Of a DNA stretch of 20,680 bases, positions 7,130 through 15,062 are shown in pieces; within the stretch, counting starts at the first letter, position 1; each line of letters starts with the position of its first letter. The stretch is from Eggerthellaceae bacterium (lineage in GTDB: Bacteria; Actinomycetota; Coriobacteriia; Coriobacteriales; Eggerthellaceae). The notes below the pieces were generated by a model. That model was not told the DNA's origin, made no database searches, and saw only the letters and a program-made list of their open reading frames with translations. The stretch covers positions 1 through 20,680 of the forward strand of contig CAADXT010000054.1 of the NCBI GenBank assembly GCA_900753095.1, written 5' to 3'. A program made the position numbers and the translations under genes.

Positions 7130-8113
7130 TTAACGCCTGCGACGTGGGTGACCGCGACGGCTGCGGATGCGCTCAGCCTCTTCGCGACGCGTTTTCACTT
7201 GGGCGCTTTCCTCGCGAAGGCGCACGTACGACTCCAGGCGGCTAGCCGCCAGCTCGCCCGCCTCAACCGCAGCGCGCACGGCGCACCCCGGTTCATTGGT
7301 ATGGGTGCAGTCGCGGAAGCGGCACGATGACGCCAGCTCCTCTATGTCGGAAAAGGCCGCGCCAATGCCCTCGTCGGCATCCCAAAGGCCCAGCCCGCGC
7401 ACGCCCGGCATGTCGATGATGCGGCCGCCCGAGGGCAAATCGATGATTTCACGTGAAACAGTAGTGTGGCGCCCCTTGCCGTCGCCGCGGACTTCGGTGG
7501 TTTTCTGAACATCGCTGCCCACCAGCATGTTCACCAAGCTCGATTTGCCCACACCCGAACGGCCGATGAGCACAGCGGTCTTGTCGCCTTCGGCGATTAT
7601 CCCGGCCAAGCGCTGAACCGACGCCTCGTCGCGATCGGATATGGCAAGAAGCTCGTCGTTGCCCACGAACCCGTCGATGCGGCGGCGTACTTCCTCGACC
7701 TCTTCAGGCGACGCCATAAGGTCGGCCTTGGTGAGCACCACCATCACTTCAGCGCCCGTTTCGTGAGCCAAAACCAGCTCACGCTCCAAGCGACGGGTGT
7801 TGATGTCCTCGATGGGCTGGGCAACGATCACCAGGTCGAAGTTGGCGGCAAGCGTTTGGGGAAGCGCGCGCTCCGTGGGGTCTTTTCGCACGAACGAGGT
7901 ACGCCGTGGCAAGGTTTCCTCGATGATGCCCTTATCGTGCCCATCGGGAAGGGAAATACGCACGTTGTCGCCCACCACGGCACGCTGGTCGCTGCCCTTC
8001 ACCAGCGAAGTGGCATGCTCGCAACGAAGCTCGCGGCCGTCTGCCAGGCGAACCAGGGGAAATCCCCTGTCGAGCTTTACCACCACACCCGTTTCCGTGA
8101 CAGGCATTCCCAT
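7130..8113 (-). CDS. rsgA: Ribosome small-subunit-dependent GTPase A (RsgA/YjeQ)
   Basis: Circularly permuted GTPase that binds the 30S subunit and acts in its late maturation. The 327-residue protein has an N-terminal OB-fold (about 1-75), then the permuted G motifs: G4 TKAD at 128-131, the P-loop GRSGVGKSS at 184-192, and G3 DMPG at 234-237. The C-terminal zinc site is C264, C269, H271 and C277. The tail is very basic (RRGHPRRRR), fitting rRNA contact. The start codon overlaps the stop of the upstream gene as TAATG, with GAGGGG eight bases before it, so translation is probably coupled to that gene. It is the last gene of a TrkH, OB-protein, RsgA transcript ending at the terminator at 7052-7081. 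Confidence 0.96.
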   Translation of the reverse strand: MGMPVTETGVVVKLDRGFPLVRLADGRELRCEHATSLVKGSDQRAVVGDNVRISLPDGHDKGIIEETLPRRTSFVRKDPTERALPQTLAANFDLVIVAQPIEDINTRRLERELVLAHETGAEVMVVLTKADLMASPEEVEEVRRRIDGFVGNDELLAISDRDEASVQRLAGIIAEGDKTAVLIGRSGVGKSSLVNMLVGSDVQKTTEVRGDGKGRHTTVSREIIDLPSGGRIIDMPGVRGLGLWDADEGIGAAFSDIEELASSCRFRDCTHTNEPGCAVRAAVEAGELAASRLESYVRLREESAQVKTRREEAERIRSRRGHPRRRR

Positions 8114-8721
8114 TACAGCGTCCCCTCTCGCTTGGAGTGATACAAGGCCAAAAGCGCCAAGCCGGCAAGCACCGCAACGATGCCGAGGCCGAACGTCTTA
8201 GGATCGATTGCGGGCGCATCATCCGAGCCGGCAGCCAAGGCGGAAAGTTCCTCAACGTGAATGTCCGACATGCCCTGATGCTCTTTGCATTCCAGGTGGA
8301 ACGTACCGCGCACCTGAAGAAGCGTGCCCGTTACCCCGTAATGGCCGTACGTATCGATGTTCTTCGATTGGTCCATGGTCATGAACAGCGAAACAACGCT
8401 GGGGTTGGTGCTGTCATCGTCTTGCAAGGTTATCCAGCAGTTGTCAGGCTGCATTTCATCGTTGATGCGGTCGCCCACCACTTCGCCTTGCACGAACACC
8501 GTTTGCCCCTCGTAATACGAGTCGGCTTGCGCCAAATCGGCAATGGAGGTTTGGTACAGGAACGAGCTATCGGAAAGCTGGTTCACGTACACATGGTTGC
8601 TCGGAGCGCTTGCCGGCTCCGATTCGTCGGCCCAGGCAACGTTTACGCAGATCAACGCCGCAACCAACGCCACAGCGCAGGCCAACGCGCCAGGCAGGCG
8701 CATAAAGCAGGGCTTCATCAT
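8113..8721 (-). CDS. Exported membrane-anchored protein with OB-fold-like domain
   Basis: I do not recognise a named family. The 202-residue protein has a signal peptide (hydrophobic stretch about residues 10-30 ending NVAWADE). A soluble middle domain follows, with the pattern YYEGQTVFVQGEVVGDRI, then CWITLQDDD and TGTLLQVRGTF; this alternation of strands resembles an OB fold of the tRNA_anti type. One C-terminal transmembrane helix (about 175-195) and a short basic tail follow. It is probably anchored with the domain outside the cytoplasm. The start ATGATG overlaps the TrkH stop by four bases (ATGA), and the stop overlaps the rsgA start, so it is sandwiched in a coupled operon. A role in potassium uptake or envelope function is only inference. 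Confidence 0.75.
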   Translation of the reverse strand: MMKPCFMRLPGALACAVALVAALICVNVAWADESEPASAPSNHVYVNQLSDSSFLYQTSIADLAQADSYYEGQTVFVQGEVVGDRINDEMQPDNCWITLQDDDSTNPSVVSLFMTMDQSKNIDTYGHYGVTGTLLQVRGTFHLECKEHQGMSDIHVEELSALAAGSDDAPAIDPKTFGLGIVAVLAGLALLALYHSKREGTL

Positions 8722-10235
8722 GGGCGCATCGCCTTCTTACGCGGCACGAGGGAAACGAACACCTTAACAGCAAGGGCCAACAGGGTGATGAACTCCAAAC
8801 GTCCTGCCCACATCTCAAGGATGTACACCAACTCCAAGCCGGCGGGCATGCCGCGGGAAACGATGCCCGAGCTAAGGCCGCCGTTCGAGGCCATGGCCAC
8901 CGATTCGAAGATAGATGAGATGGCGTCGTAGCCGTGGGCAATGCCCGCAAGCGAGCCGATGAGGTAGGTAACCACAAACAACGCCGATACCGTCATGGCC
9001 GCTTTCGCCTCGTCGGTGGTAAGCACCTTGCGCCCCAAATGGTAGTAGCGCACCGAAACGCGGGCGGTGCTCGGCGAAAGCGTTTCCTTGATGGTAGAGA
9101 CCATCGATTTGGCGATGATGCCGATGCGCGAAAGCTTGATGCCGCCAGCGGTGCTCCCGCTCGAGCCGCCAATGGCCATGCACATAGCGATAATCAGGAA
9201 CGCGCCCGAAGAGAACACGGTGGTGAGCTGGTTGTTCGTCACGTTCTGGAAGCCCGTGGTGGTGGCGGCCGCAACCACCATGAACACACCGCGGCGCAGC
9301 AGGGCCATCAAATCGGAAAAGCCGCCCGAAGCGCAAAGCGAGGCCATAAGCGTAACCGTGGCAACAAGAAGCCAGATAGCGCCCGTGCGAATCTCCAGAT
9401 CGCGGAAGAACGAGTCGGTTTCGCCGCGCTGCGCCTTCACATACAGCGAGAAGTTGATGGCACCCAAAACCATGAGCACCATGCAGACGATCTCCAACGC
9501 AAAGGAATGATAGTACCCGATGGATTGGCTTGTTGGTGCAAAGCCGCCGGTGATGAAGCCCGAGATGGATATCCACAGCGCATGGAAGAACGCGCGGATG
9601 GGCTCCATGCCGGAAAACAGGCACATCACGAACAGGACAACCACCGCGCCCGCAATGGCAGTGAGGGCGATGCGGCTGATAAGGCGCACCGTGTTCACGA
9701 TGTTGGGCAACACGTGCTCGCTACGGCCTTCGGAAGAGTAGAGGCCTGAAGTTGCCTTGCCCAAAAGCCCCAGCGAAAGCGCCACCACGATAAGCCCTAA
9801 ACCGCCGATAAGGTGCATGACGAAACGCCACATGTTGTCGGCGGTGGAAAGATGCTCAAGGTCGATAACGAGCGTAACGCCCGTGGTGGTAAGGCCGGAA
9901 ACCGCTTCCATGAGCGAGTCGAGATACGAACCGTAATGGCCTGAGAGGGCCAGCGGCACGGAAGCAACGAAGGCAAGCACGATCCATGAAAGGCCCGTTA
10001 CCGCAAGCGCTTGCTGATGAGTGAGCTTGCCCGGCTGCACGCACACCAAACGCAGCGCAGAGCCAACGATAAGGGAAACGCCCACCGCCAGCAGATAGCG
10101 GGAAGCCGGTTCCCATTCCTGCATCACGATGGCCACCACCAACGGCACTGCAAGCGCAACTGTGAAAAAGGAAACAAGCACGCCGAGATAGTGCGCCACC
10201 ACGCGCACATCGAACAAGGTAAAACGCTGCCACAT
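8718..10235 (-). CDS. TrkH/KtrB-family potassium uptake channel subunit
   Basis: Polytopic membrane protein of 505 residues, the ion-conducting part of a Trk/Ktr potassium uptake system. Four pore-loop selectivity motifs can be seen in order: SGLTTTGVT (about residue 113), SGFITGGFAP (about 225), AATTTGFQ (about 327) and SNGGLSSG (about 448). The loop before helix 3 of the third repeat also shows the glycine-rich GGSSGSTAGGIK, usual for TrkH. The regulatory NAD/ATP-binding TrkA/KtrA subunit is not in the window. The ATG is preceded by GGCGGGG at about eight bases. It overlaps the downstream OB-fold gene by four bases, making it the first gene of the rsgA operon. Name trkH versus ktrB cannot be decided from this sequence. 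Confidence 0.92.
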   Translation of the reverse strand: MWQRFTLFDVRVVAHYLGVLVSFFTVALAVPLVVAIVMQEWEPASRYLLAVGVSLIVGSALRLVCVQPGKLTHQQALAVTGLSWIVLAFVASVPLALSGHYGSYLDSLMEAVSGLTTTGVTLVIDLEHLSTADNMWRFVMHLIGGLGLIVVALSLGLLGKATSGLYSSEGRSEHVLPNIVNTVRLISRIALTAIAGAVVVLFVMCLFSGMEPIRAFFHALWISISGFITGGFAPTSQSIGYYHSFALEIVCMVLMVLGAINFSLYVKAQRGETDSFFRDLEIRTGAIWLLVATVTLMASLCASGGFSDLMALLRRGVFMVVAAATTTGFQNVTNNQLTTVFSSGAFLIIAMCMAIGGSSGSTAGGIKLSRIGIIAKSMVSTIKETLSPSTARVSVRYYHLGRKVLTTDEAKAAMTVSALFVVTYLIGSLAGIAHGYDAISSIFESVAMASNGGLSSGIVSRGMPAGLELVYILEMWAGRLEFITLLALAVKVFVSLVPRKKAMRP

Positions 10236-10335
10236 GCTACTGCCCCGCCCTGACGCAAGCCTGCGAAACGCAGCCGCTTACCTCGCCCCAAAGGGAAGGT
10301 GAAACGAGGCTATTTCCCCTACGCATGCTCATTGG

Positions 10336-10482
10336 CTACCCAAGCGAGCCCAGCGCGAAGAAGAAGCGGATGACAACAGTGATAGCGTAAAGGAGCAACA
10401 GAAAAGCGACGATGCTTATCAGCACCGCCGAAAAGCCCAGAAGGGGCACTCGGATTCGCTCTTTCAGTTCCTCTTTATCCAT
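10336..10482 (-). CDS. Small single-helix membrane protein (48 aa)
   Basis: MDKEELKERIRVPLLGFSA opens a 48-residue protein: a charged N-terminus, then one long hydrophobic helix (about residues 13-40) and a short tail. I know no named family. There is no Shine-Dalgarno sequence before the ATG; instead TAGAAT lies eight bases upstream, the position of a -10 box, so transcription may start at the A of the ATG (a leaderless mRNA). The gene stands alone, about 100 bases upstream of trkH. The membrane helix and the charge pattern support a real gene, but it is short and I rate it as probable only. Confidence 0.5.
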   Translation of the reverse strand: MDKEELKERIRVPLLGFSAVLISIVAFLLLLYAITVVIRFFFALGSLG

Positions 10483-10505
10483 GGGGGTTATTCTAGTACA
10501 TTCTT

Positions 10506-10720
10506 GCTGCTTAGCTACCTGCCGCAAATGCGCACGTTTCGGTGCGGCTGGCGAATGCCGTTGAATGCCAGAGTGGTGGCGAACGGACGCCGTCAAGCCC
10601 CCCGGAAACGAGAGTTTGGCGTGGCGGCTGCTGCATGGGCAGCCGAACGCGAGCACCCGCTTAGCTCCTGCCGCATAAGCTATCGGATTAGAGCACCCGC
10701 TTGGCCGTTGCCGCAAAACT
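10506..10720. repeat. Degenerate short repeat, three copies
   Basis: GAGCACCCGCTT(A/G)GC...TGCCGCA occurs at 10651-10679 and 10691-10719, exactly 40 bases apart, and a shorter relative (GCTTAGCTACCTGCCGCAAA) lies at 10509-10528. The core shared by all three is GCTT-GC followed by TGCCGCA. The stretch lies in the non-coding gap between the small membrane protein and the InlB-repeat protein. No function can be assigned. Confidence 0.4.
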
Positions 10721-10774
10721 GCCGAGCGAGCATCAGGGGCAACCTGCCAGCCGAACATCACAATGCTCTGCCCG

Positions 10775-11263
10775 TTACTTCCTCCGACGAAGACGGCGCG
10801 CACCACACGCCACCCCTACCGCAAAAACGCCCAACAACAGCACCGGCAATGCAAGCTGCGTTGACGCATCGCCCGTTTTCAGCAACGTGCGGGCTTTGAC
10901 AGCCTGGCCGCTTGCAGAGGCAAAGGCCTCAGGTTGAGCGGCCTCCTCGTCCGATTCGAGATACGCGTACTGGGCAGCAAGCGTCATGCTTCCTTCGACA
11001 GGCGCGGAAAAATCCCAATAGACGCCCGATTCCTCGTTCCACCAGCCTGCGAAGGTGCCGCCCGTGCTGCCCTTGGGGTTGGGAGCTTTCAAGATGCTGC
11101 CGACCGGAACCTTTTGAACGGTTTCGGTTTCGCCGTCTACATATATAACAGTGGCGCTTACCTCATAGCGCACCTGAGCATCGCGGCTTTCCGCGTAAGC
11201 GCACCAAGCCGGCATCAGCACGGCAAGCATCATCGCAACAGCAAACGCACCCACGTTCTTCAC
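10775..11263 (-). CDS. Cell-wall surface protein with InlB-type repeat and variant sorting signal
   Basis: Secreted surface protein of 162 residues. A signal peptide (about 1-24, ending CAYA) is followed by one InlB/Listeria-Bacteroides-type repeat (about 45-90: VPVGSILKAPNPKGS, then GGTFAGWWN, then a WDFSAPV and MTLAAQY end). A short Ala/Ser linker leads to a C-terminal sorting region: LLKTGD, a hydrophobic helix and RRLRRRK. The motif lacks the proline of LPXTG. The start is a GTG at 11263 because GAAGGGG lies eight bases upstream; the longer ORF beginning at 11320 would run through the terminator at 11295-11324. It is the last of three exported proteins in a row. A role in adhesion is family-based inference. 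Confidence 0.75.
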   Translation of the reverse strand: MKNVGAFAVAMMLAVLMPAWCAYAESRDAQVRYEVSATVIYVDGETETVQKVPVGSILKAPNPKGSTGGTFAGWWNEESGVYWDFSAPVEGSMTLAAQYAYLESDEEAAQPEAFASASGQAVKARTLLKTGDASTQLALPVLLLGVFAVGVACGARRLRRRK

Positions 11264-11294
11264 CCGAATCGCCCCTTCAGAACCTAGCCCAACG

Positions 11295-11324
11295 AAAAAG
11301 AGGATGGGGACCCGCCCCATCCTC
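11295..11324 (-). terminator. Strong intrinsic terminator between two surface-protein genes
   Basis: GAGGATGGGG (11300-11309) pairs perfectly with CCCCATCCTC (11315-11324) around a 5-base loop. Five T residues follow on the minus strand (complement of 11295-11299). It ends the transcript of the gene at 11346-11900; the InlB-repeat gene beyond it would need its own promoter or read-through. Confidence 0.88.
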
Positions 11325-11345
11325 CGCGCCCATCATCCGATCGGC

Positions 11346-11900
11346 CTATTTGACATCGGCAGTGAACGTTACCGTGCCCGTGTATTTACCGGCAATCTCA
11401 GCCGTACCCGTTGAGGTGGATAGGGTGAAGAAGAGAGGCTGGTCGCCTTCGTTAACGCCCGCAGGAACATTCATCACTTCGCCGCCTGGAGTAACCTCGG
11501 TTGCGGGATTTCCGGGCTTTTCAATCTTGTAATTCAAAATCGTTGAGCCGTTCTTTATCGAAAAGTTTCCATTTTCACCACTACCAGCTGCGGTGATCTG
11601 AAGAGCCTTGCCATCACCAATAACATTTCTCGTTACCATAACCTTTTGGGCATTGCCGGCGTCAGCCGTCGCCTCCACCAGGGATGTTTTCTTCACGCCC
11701 TTGTCCTTATCGAAGTCGATCATGGTGGGGATCGACCACTCGTAGCCTTCGGTTACGGCATACTTCACCTGCGTGGTGCCCGTAGTGGACACGCCCTCGT
11801 CTGCCGGGTCTTCGATGGCGAATGCCATTGCAGGCAGCATCGCGGTGGCCAGTGCGGCAGCCGAAATCGAGGCCGCAATTGATTTCTTCGTTCTTTCCAT
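11346..11900 (-). CDS. Secreted beta-sandwich-like surface protein, family not recognised
   Basis: A 184-residue protein with a clean signal peptide (MERTKKSIAASISAAALATA, cleavage probably after MAFA near residue 28). The mature part begins with an acidic stretch, then VKYAVTEGYEWSIPTMIDFD, and ends FFTLSTSTGTAEIAGKYTGT with a final TVTFTADVK strand. The pattern of alternating hydrophobic residues and the closing TGTVTF strand recall small secreted proteins common in gut Firmicutes and Coriobacteria that accompany WxL-like or other surface clusters. I cannot name the family. There is no sorting signal or transmembrane anchor, so it may be released or bound non-covalently. No clear Shine-Dalgarno precedes the ATG. 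The terminator at 11295-11324 follows directly. Confidence 0.7.
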   Translation of the reverse strand: MERTKKSIAASISAAALATAMLPAMAFAIEDPADEGVSTTGTTQVKYAVTEGYEWSIPTMIDFDKDKGVKKTSLVEATADAGNAQKVMVTRNVIGDGKALQITAAGSGENGNFSIKNGSTILNYKIEKPGNPATEVTPGGEVMNVPAGVNEGDQPLFFTLSTSTGTAEIAGKYTGTVTFTADVK

Positions 11901-12005
11901 ACTGTGTTCGGCAATGGGGACCAGCCGCTTGCCGCAGCCTCCGGACTTGCCTTCCCCTTTCTTGTTTCGATAACTCCCCCGTATCCCCTTATAGGAAACG
12001 CTGCG

Positions 12006-12779
12006 CTACTGCACGTTCAGCGTGATCCTTACCACACCTTGGTTGGTTTTGGTTTCCTGGTCGGAAAGATAGGGCTGGCACACCACGTAGGCGTCGTAGG
12101 CACCTGGCTCCAATGGACGCGCAAGCTCCATGCGCTGAAGGTATTTGCCAGGCTCGACCAAGCCCGACTGATACAAAAGCTCATCGCCTTCGGCGAGATA
12201 CAGCGCGAAGGCCATGTAATAGCATTCTGGGGAGCAAGTCGCGCGGATGGCTTCACGCGTGCCGTCTTCCATCTGAACTTCGATGGATTTCTCTCCCTCG
12301 AAACCGCCAACGGCTTTTACCTGGTAGGTTCCCTCGCTGTCGGCGAAAACGTCGAAATAGCCAGCGTCATAGTCAACAACGGAATCGATGCCGCCCTTCT
12401 TGCCGGCAAGCGCCAGATAATGCTCCAGCGAAACAGCATCGCCGCTATCGACTACCAGCTTTTCCGGTTGCGCGCCCTTCACGCCAAGAGCGCTCTCATA
12501 CCACCTGTTTTCAGCGGGATTATGAAACTCGAAGCCTTGCGCAACGTCCTTCGTATAGGCGGGGATGGTGAAGTTGCTCCACCCGGGCAAGGCGATGCTC
12601 TTGCTTCGGTCGACGGGAACCTCTGGTTGCACGTACTCCGCCTGGGTCTGCTCGAACGAAGGCTTCTGAACAGCAGAGCCGCGTGCGAACCACAGCATTA
12701 GAGCGCCGGCTAACAACGCCGCGCCCACTGAAATCGCCATAGCCATCGTTTTCTTGGAATGAGTCTTGGAACCGCTCAT
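12006..12779 (-). CDS. Membrane-anchored extracellular protein, family not recognised
   Basis: A 257-residue protein with a short basic N-terminus, one hydrophobic helix (about residues 12-32) and a large extracellular domain. The domain holds the block ALPGWSNFTIPAYTKDVAQG (about 60-80), then CSPECYYMAFALYLAEGDEL, and ends with LLYQSGLVEPGKYLQRMELA followed by PLEPGAYDAYV and a final VRITLNV strand. The end pattern (x-S-G-L-x-x-P-G-K, then L-x-x-G-x-Y-x-A) occurs in membrane-linked proteins encoded beside secreted surface proteins in Firmicutes. That recognition is by pattern only. The ATG has AAGGGG five bases upstream. It is probably the first gene of the surface-protein cluster, 105 bases before the next. 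Confidence 0.72.
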   Translation of the reverse strand: MSGSKTHSKKTMAMAISVGAALLAGALMLWFARGSAVQKPSFEQTQAEYVQPEVPVDRSKSIALPGWSNFTIPAYTKDVAQGFEFHNPAENRWYESALGVKGAQPEKLVVDSGDAVSLEHYLALAGKKGGIDSVVDYDAGYFDVFADSEGTYQVKAVGGFEGEKSIEVQMEDGTREAIRATCSPECYYMAFALYLAEGDELLYQSGLVEPGKYLQRMELARPLEPGAYDAYVVCQPYLSDQETKTNQGVVRITLNVQ

Positions 12780-12894
12780 GTTCGCCCCTTCGCTTTTCCT
12801 ACATGCCGATTGCTTTCGGAATGCTCGCAAAAAGAAACGAAACGGGTCAACGATTTTCGGCTGGAATGGCCAAATCCAGCCGCTTTATCGCATC

Positions 12895-12930
12895 GAGTGA
12901 ACGAACTAAGTACGAACAGCAGGTTCACTC
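12895..12930 (-). promoter_or_regulatory. Inverted repeat overlapping a possible promoter of the surface-protein cluster
   Basis: GAGTGAAC at 12895-12902 is the exact reverse complement of GTTCACTC at 12923-12930. On the minus strand a weak -35 (TTGAGT, complement of 12927-12932) and -10 (TTAGTT, complement of 12904-12909) are 17 bases apart within it. The layout is that of an operator on a promoter, but the promoter match is poor. Confidence 0.3.
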
Positions 12931-12971
12931 AAGGGCGTTTTACGGTGGTTACCAGGCTTTATAGAAGAGAA

Positions 12972-12994
12972 AAGCCAGGCACAGCGCCTGGCTT
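12972..12994 (-). terminator. Probable terminator for the gene at 13136-13591
   Basis: AAGCCAGGC (12972-12980) pairs with GCCTGGCTT (12986-12994), loop 5 bases. On the minus strand the stem runs into TTTTCTCTTC. It lies about 140 bases past the stop of the membrane-protein gene. Confidence 0.65.
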
Positions 12995-13135
12995 CTTCAA
13001 GAATATATAAGCATCAACAGCCAACTAGCAGAACGCACAATGGGCCCGACGGAAAGCATTTCGCGCCAGCCCGTTAAACGCAGGGCACGGGCAAACCGGA
13101 CCTAGCAGCAGCCGCAAAACGGCTTTCGATGAACG

Positions 13136-13591
13136 CTATTTATGGGCAGCTTGCGGAACCAAAGGGCACGCAACAGGTTCGCTGCGGAAATAGCGAACCA
13201 GGAAGCAGCAGCCCGAAAGCGCCAGCGCAACACCCAAGCCCGTGTAGAAAAACGCGATGAACCACAAAGGGGCGATACCCGATGCGCGCAAGCCGATGCC
13301 CATGGTCATCATGAACGCCATGATGAGGTAGCCCTTCGCATCGAAGAACTTCCATACCGGAGCACGGTCTTCTTCCATGGCGACGATGCGATCGGCGTGC
13401 TTGCCGACGAGTTTCGAGAACATGCCCGCATGGAACACCGTGAAAACGAGCACGGCACCAACGGCAAGAGCCAGCAGCAAGCCCTCATCCATCTGGGAAA
13501 ACGCCGAAACGCCAAGAAGAGCGATGTTGAATCCCGCAGCAAGCCAGACGAATCCAGCAATCAGCAGAAGCTTTTCCTTTGCAACGCGCAT
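13136..13591 (-). CDS. Four-helix membrane protein of unknown function
   Basis: I do not recognise the family. The 151-residue protein has four hydrophobic segments (about residues 7-28, 36-57, 85-104 and 110-132) and short loops. One loop carries HADRIVAMEEDRAPVWKFFD, and the tail is short and hydrophilic after a Cys-Cys pair. The start has GGAGGA six bases before the ATG, the best ribosome-binding site of this region. The gene is a probable single-gene unit: the nuclease gene on its other side runs the opposite way and shares the intergenic gap at 13592-13857. No obvious partner is encoded nearby. Confidence 0.82.
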   Translation of the reverse strand: MRVAKEKLLLIAGFVWLAAGFNIALLGVSAFSQMDEGLLLALAVGAVLVFTVFHAGMFSKLVGKHADRIVAMEEDRAPVWKFFDAKGYLIMAFMMTMGIGLRASGIAPLWFIAFFYTGLGVALALSGCCFLVRYFRSEPVACPLVPQAAHK

Positions 13592-13857
13592 GTTGTTCCT
13601 CCCCTATCCCGCGCCCAAACGGGCAATACGTTAGTTGAAAGATAGCACTTCAATGAAGGCGGCTGCGGCGGTTCACCACTTTGCCACTCGTTTGCTTTAG
13701 CTAACTTATGTCGCACGCGGGCACGAAAAAGAATCGTGGGCCACCTTGCCAGGCGCCCGAGCCTCCATAGCGCACCTTTTGCGCCGACAAAACCGCCTTT
13801 TCTGAAAGAACGCTTCATGACACAATCAGCAAAGCGCATCACGCATTGGGGGCACGA

Positions 13858-14880
13858 ATGAACAAGGCAACGGGAAACAGGAGCAACACGCTTATCCGCT
13901 TGCTGCTTGCCTTTGCGCTTGCGTTTTCTTTCCTTCCAGGTTGCTCCAGCGGCCAAGCCGAGCAACCCGCCAGCAGCCAAGCCGAATCCGCTCAAGAGCA
14001 AGCGCAGCCGGCAGTTTCGCTCGAGGCAGATGGCGAAGGAAGCTCATCCTCCGCCCAGACGCATTCCGCCCCAGCCGCCGTTGCGCTAACGCTCAACGAT
14101 GTCCCCGCCTATTCAGGGAGCCCTTCCGTCGAGGTGCTGGGCAACACGCCGCAGTTCACCGAGCAAGACGAGGCAAGGGGGAGCTTCGAAAAATACAGCC
14201 CCCTCGATGATCTGGGCCGATGCGGAGTTGCCTTCGCCCTAGTAGGAACCGAGACCATGCCCACCGAAAAGCGCGGCAGCATCGGCGAGGTGAAGCCTTC
14301 GGGCTGGCACACCGTTCGCTACAACGGCGTAGTTGACGGAAACTACCTGTACAACCGCTGCCACCTGATCGGCTATCAGCTTGCCGGCGAGAATGCCAAC
14401 CCGAAAAACCTTATTACAGGCACGCGTTATCTGAACACCGAGGGCATGCTCCCCTACGAGGACAAAGTGGCGGCCTACGTTAAACGAACAGGCAACCATG
14501 TGCTCTACCGCGTAACGCCGATGTTCGATGGAAGCAACTTGGTAGCAAGCGGCGTCCATATGGAAGCGCTTTCCGTGGAGGACAACGGGAAGGGCATTTC
14601 CTTCAATATGTACTGCTACAACGTGCAGCCCCAGATATCCATCGATTACGCGACGGGCGCAAGCGAACTTCAAGAGGCATCTACCTCGACCAATGCATAG
14701 GCGAGCTCAACTGCAAGCACCGAGCAAAGTTACGTGCTGAACACCAATTCCAAGAAGTTCCACACACCAGGATGCTCGGCTGTTAGCAGGATGAAAGAAG
14801 CGAACAAGAAGGCGTACACCGGAACCCGCGATGCCCTTGTTGCGCAAGGCTACACACCCTGCGGCATCTGCAAGCCGTAG
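13858..14880 (+). pseudogene. Secreted lipoprotein DNA/RNA non-specific endonuclease, interrupted by in-frame amber codon
   Basis: Begins at the ATG at 13858 (GGGGG five bases upstream). A lipoprotein signal leads to lipobox LPGC at C29, then a Ser/Gln/Ala-rich linker (about 30-75). The nuclease domain (about 80-265) contains LYNRCHLIGYQLAG (catalytic H169) and NPKNLITGTRYLN (metal-binding Asn region, N193), as in EndA/NucA-type enzymes that cut DNA and RNA. A TAG at 14698-14700 ends the frame at 280 residues. The same frame then continues for 59 more codons to TAG at 14878-14880, spelling YVLNTNSKKFHTPGC, a GTRDALVAQGY block and PCGICKP, the Cys/His tail known at the C-terminus of such secreted nucleases. 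The 280-residue product keeps the whole nuclease domain, so it may still be active. The Ser/Thr-rich linker makes a single point mutation the simplest cause. Confidence 0.85.
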
Positions 14881-15004
14881 AAGAGAAATCCCGAGGAGCA
14901 GAACCGCATCGCAGCACGCGAAAACCCCAGATTATGGCTTAAAAAGTACGTGATTCTTGGAGCCTAGCCCAAACCCTGCATAGCTATCAGGCATCTGCAA
15001 TGGA

Positions 15005-15062
15005 CTGAAAGCAACCCGCTTTCAGCAAGCCCAACCAAGCCATTCAGCTCAAATTCGGCTCC
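15005..15062. repeat. 58-nt hairpin-headed direct repeat, copy 1
   Basis: Begins with CTGAAA (15005-15010) which pairs with TTTCAG (15020-15025), with GC/GC extending the stem around an AACCC loop, and continues to GGCTCC at 15062. Compared without gaps to 17272-17329, bases 15020-15062 match at 41 of 43 positions, while the hairpin loop has diverged. Confidence 0.8.

Larger units (their letters stand above)
12780..13135. other. Gene-free region with hairpins between surface cluster and membrane protein gene
   Basis: No coding sequence is supported. It contains an 8-bp inverted pair (CGGCTGGA at 12858-12865 with TCCAGCCG at 12875-12882), an 8-bp inverted repeat with 20-base spacer at 12895-12930, and a terminator-like hairpin at 12972-12994. 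A possible -35/-10 pair (TTGAGT, 17 bases, TTAGTT) at 12904-12932 overlaps the second inverted repeat on the minus strand, and could drive the surface-protein cluster. Confidence 0.5.

Noticed and set aside
10651..10720. CRISPR array
   Set aside because: Only two clear copies, imperfect, with no uniform spacers and no cas genes.
12858..12882. Hairpin CGGCTGGA/TCCAGCCG as a terminator
   Set aside because: Neither strand has a usable T-tract after the stem.
14698..14880. Recoding of TAG as pyrrolysine or another residue in the nuclease
   Set aside because: No sign of a suppression system in the window, and TAG ends the DUF262/HNH gene normally; a nonsense mutation is simpler.
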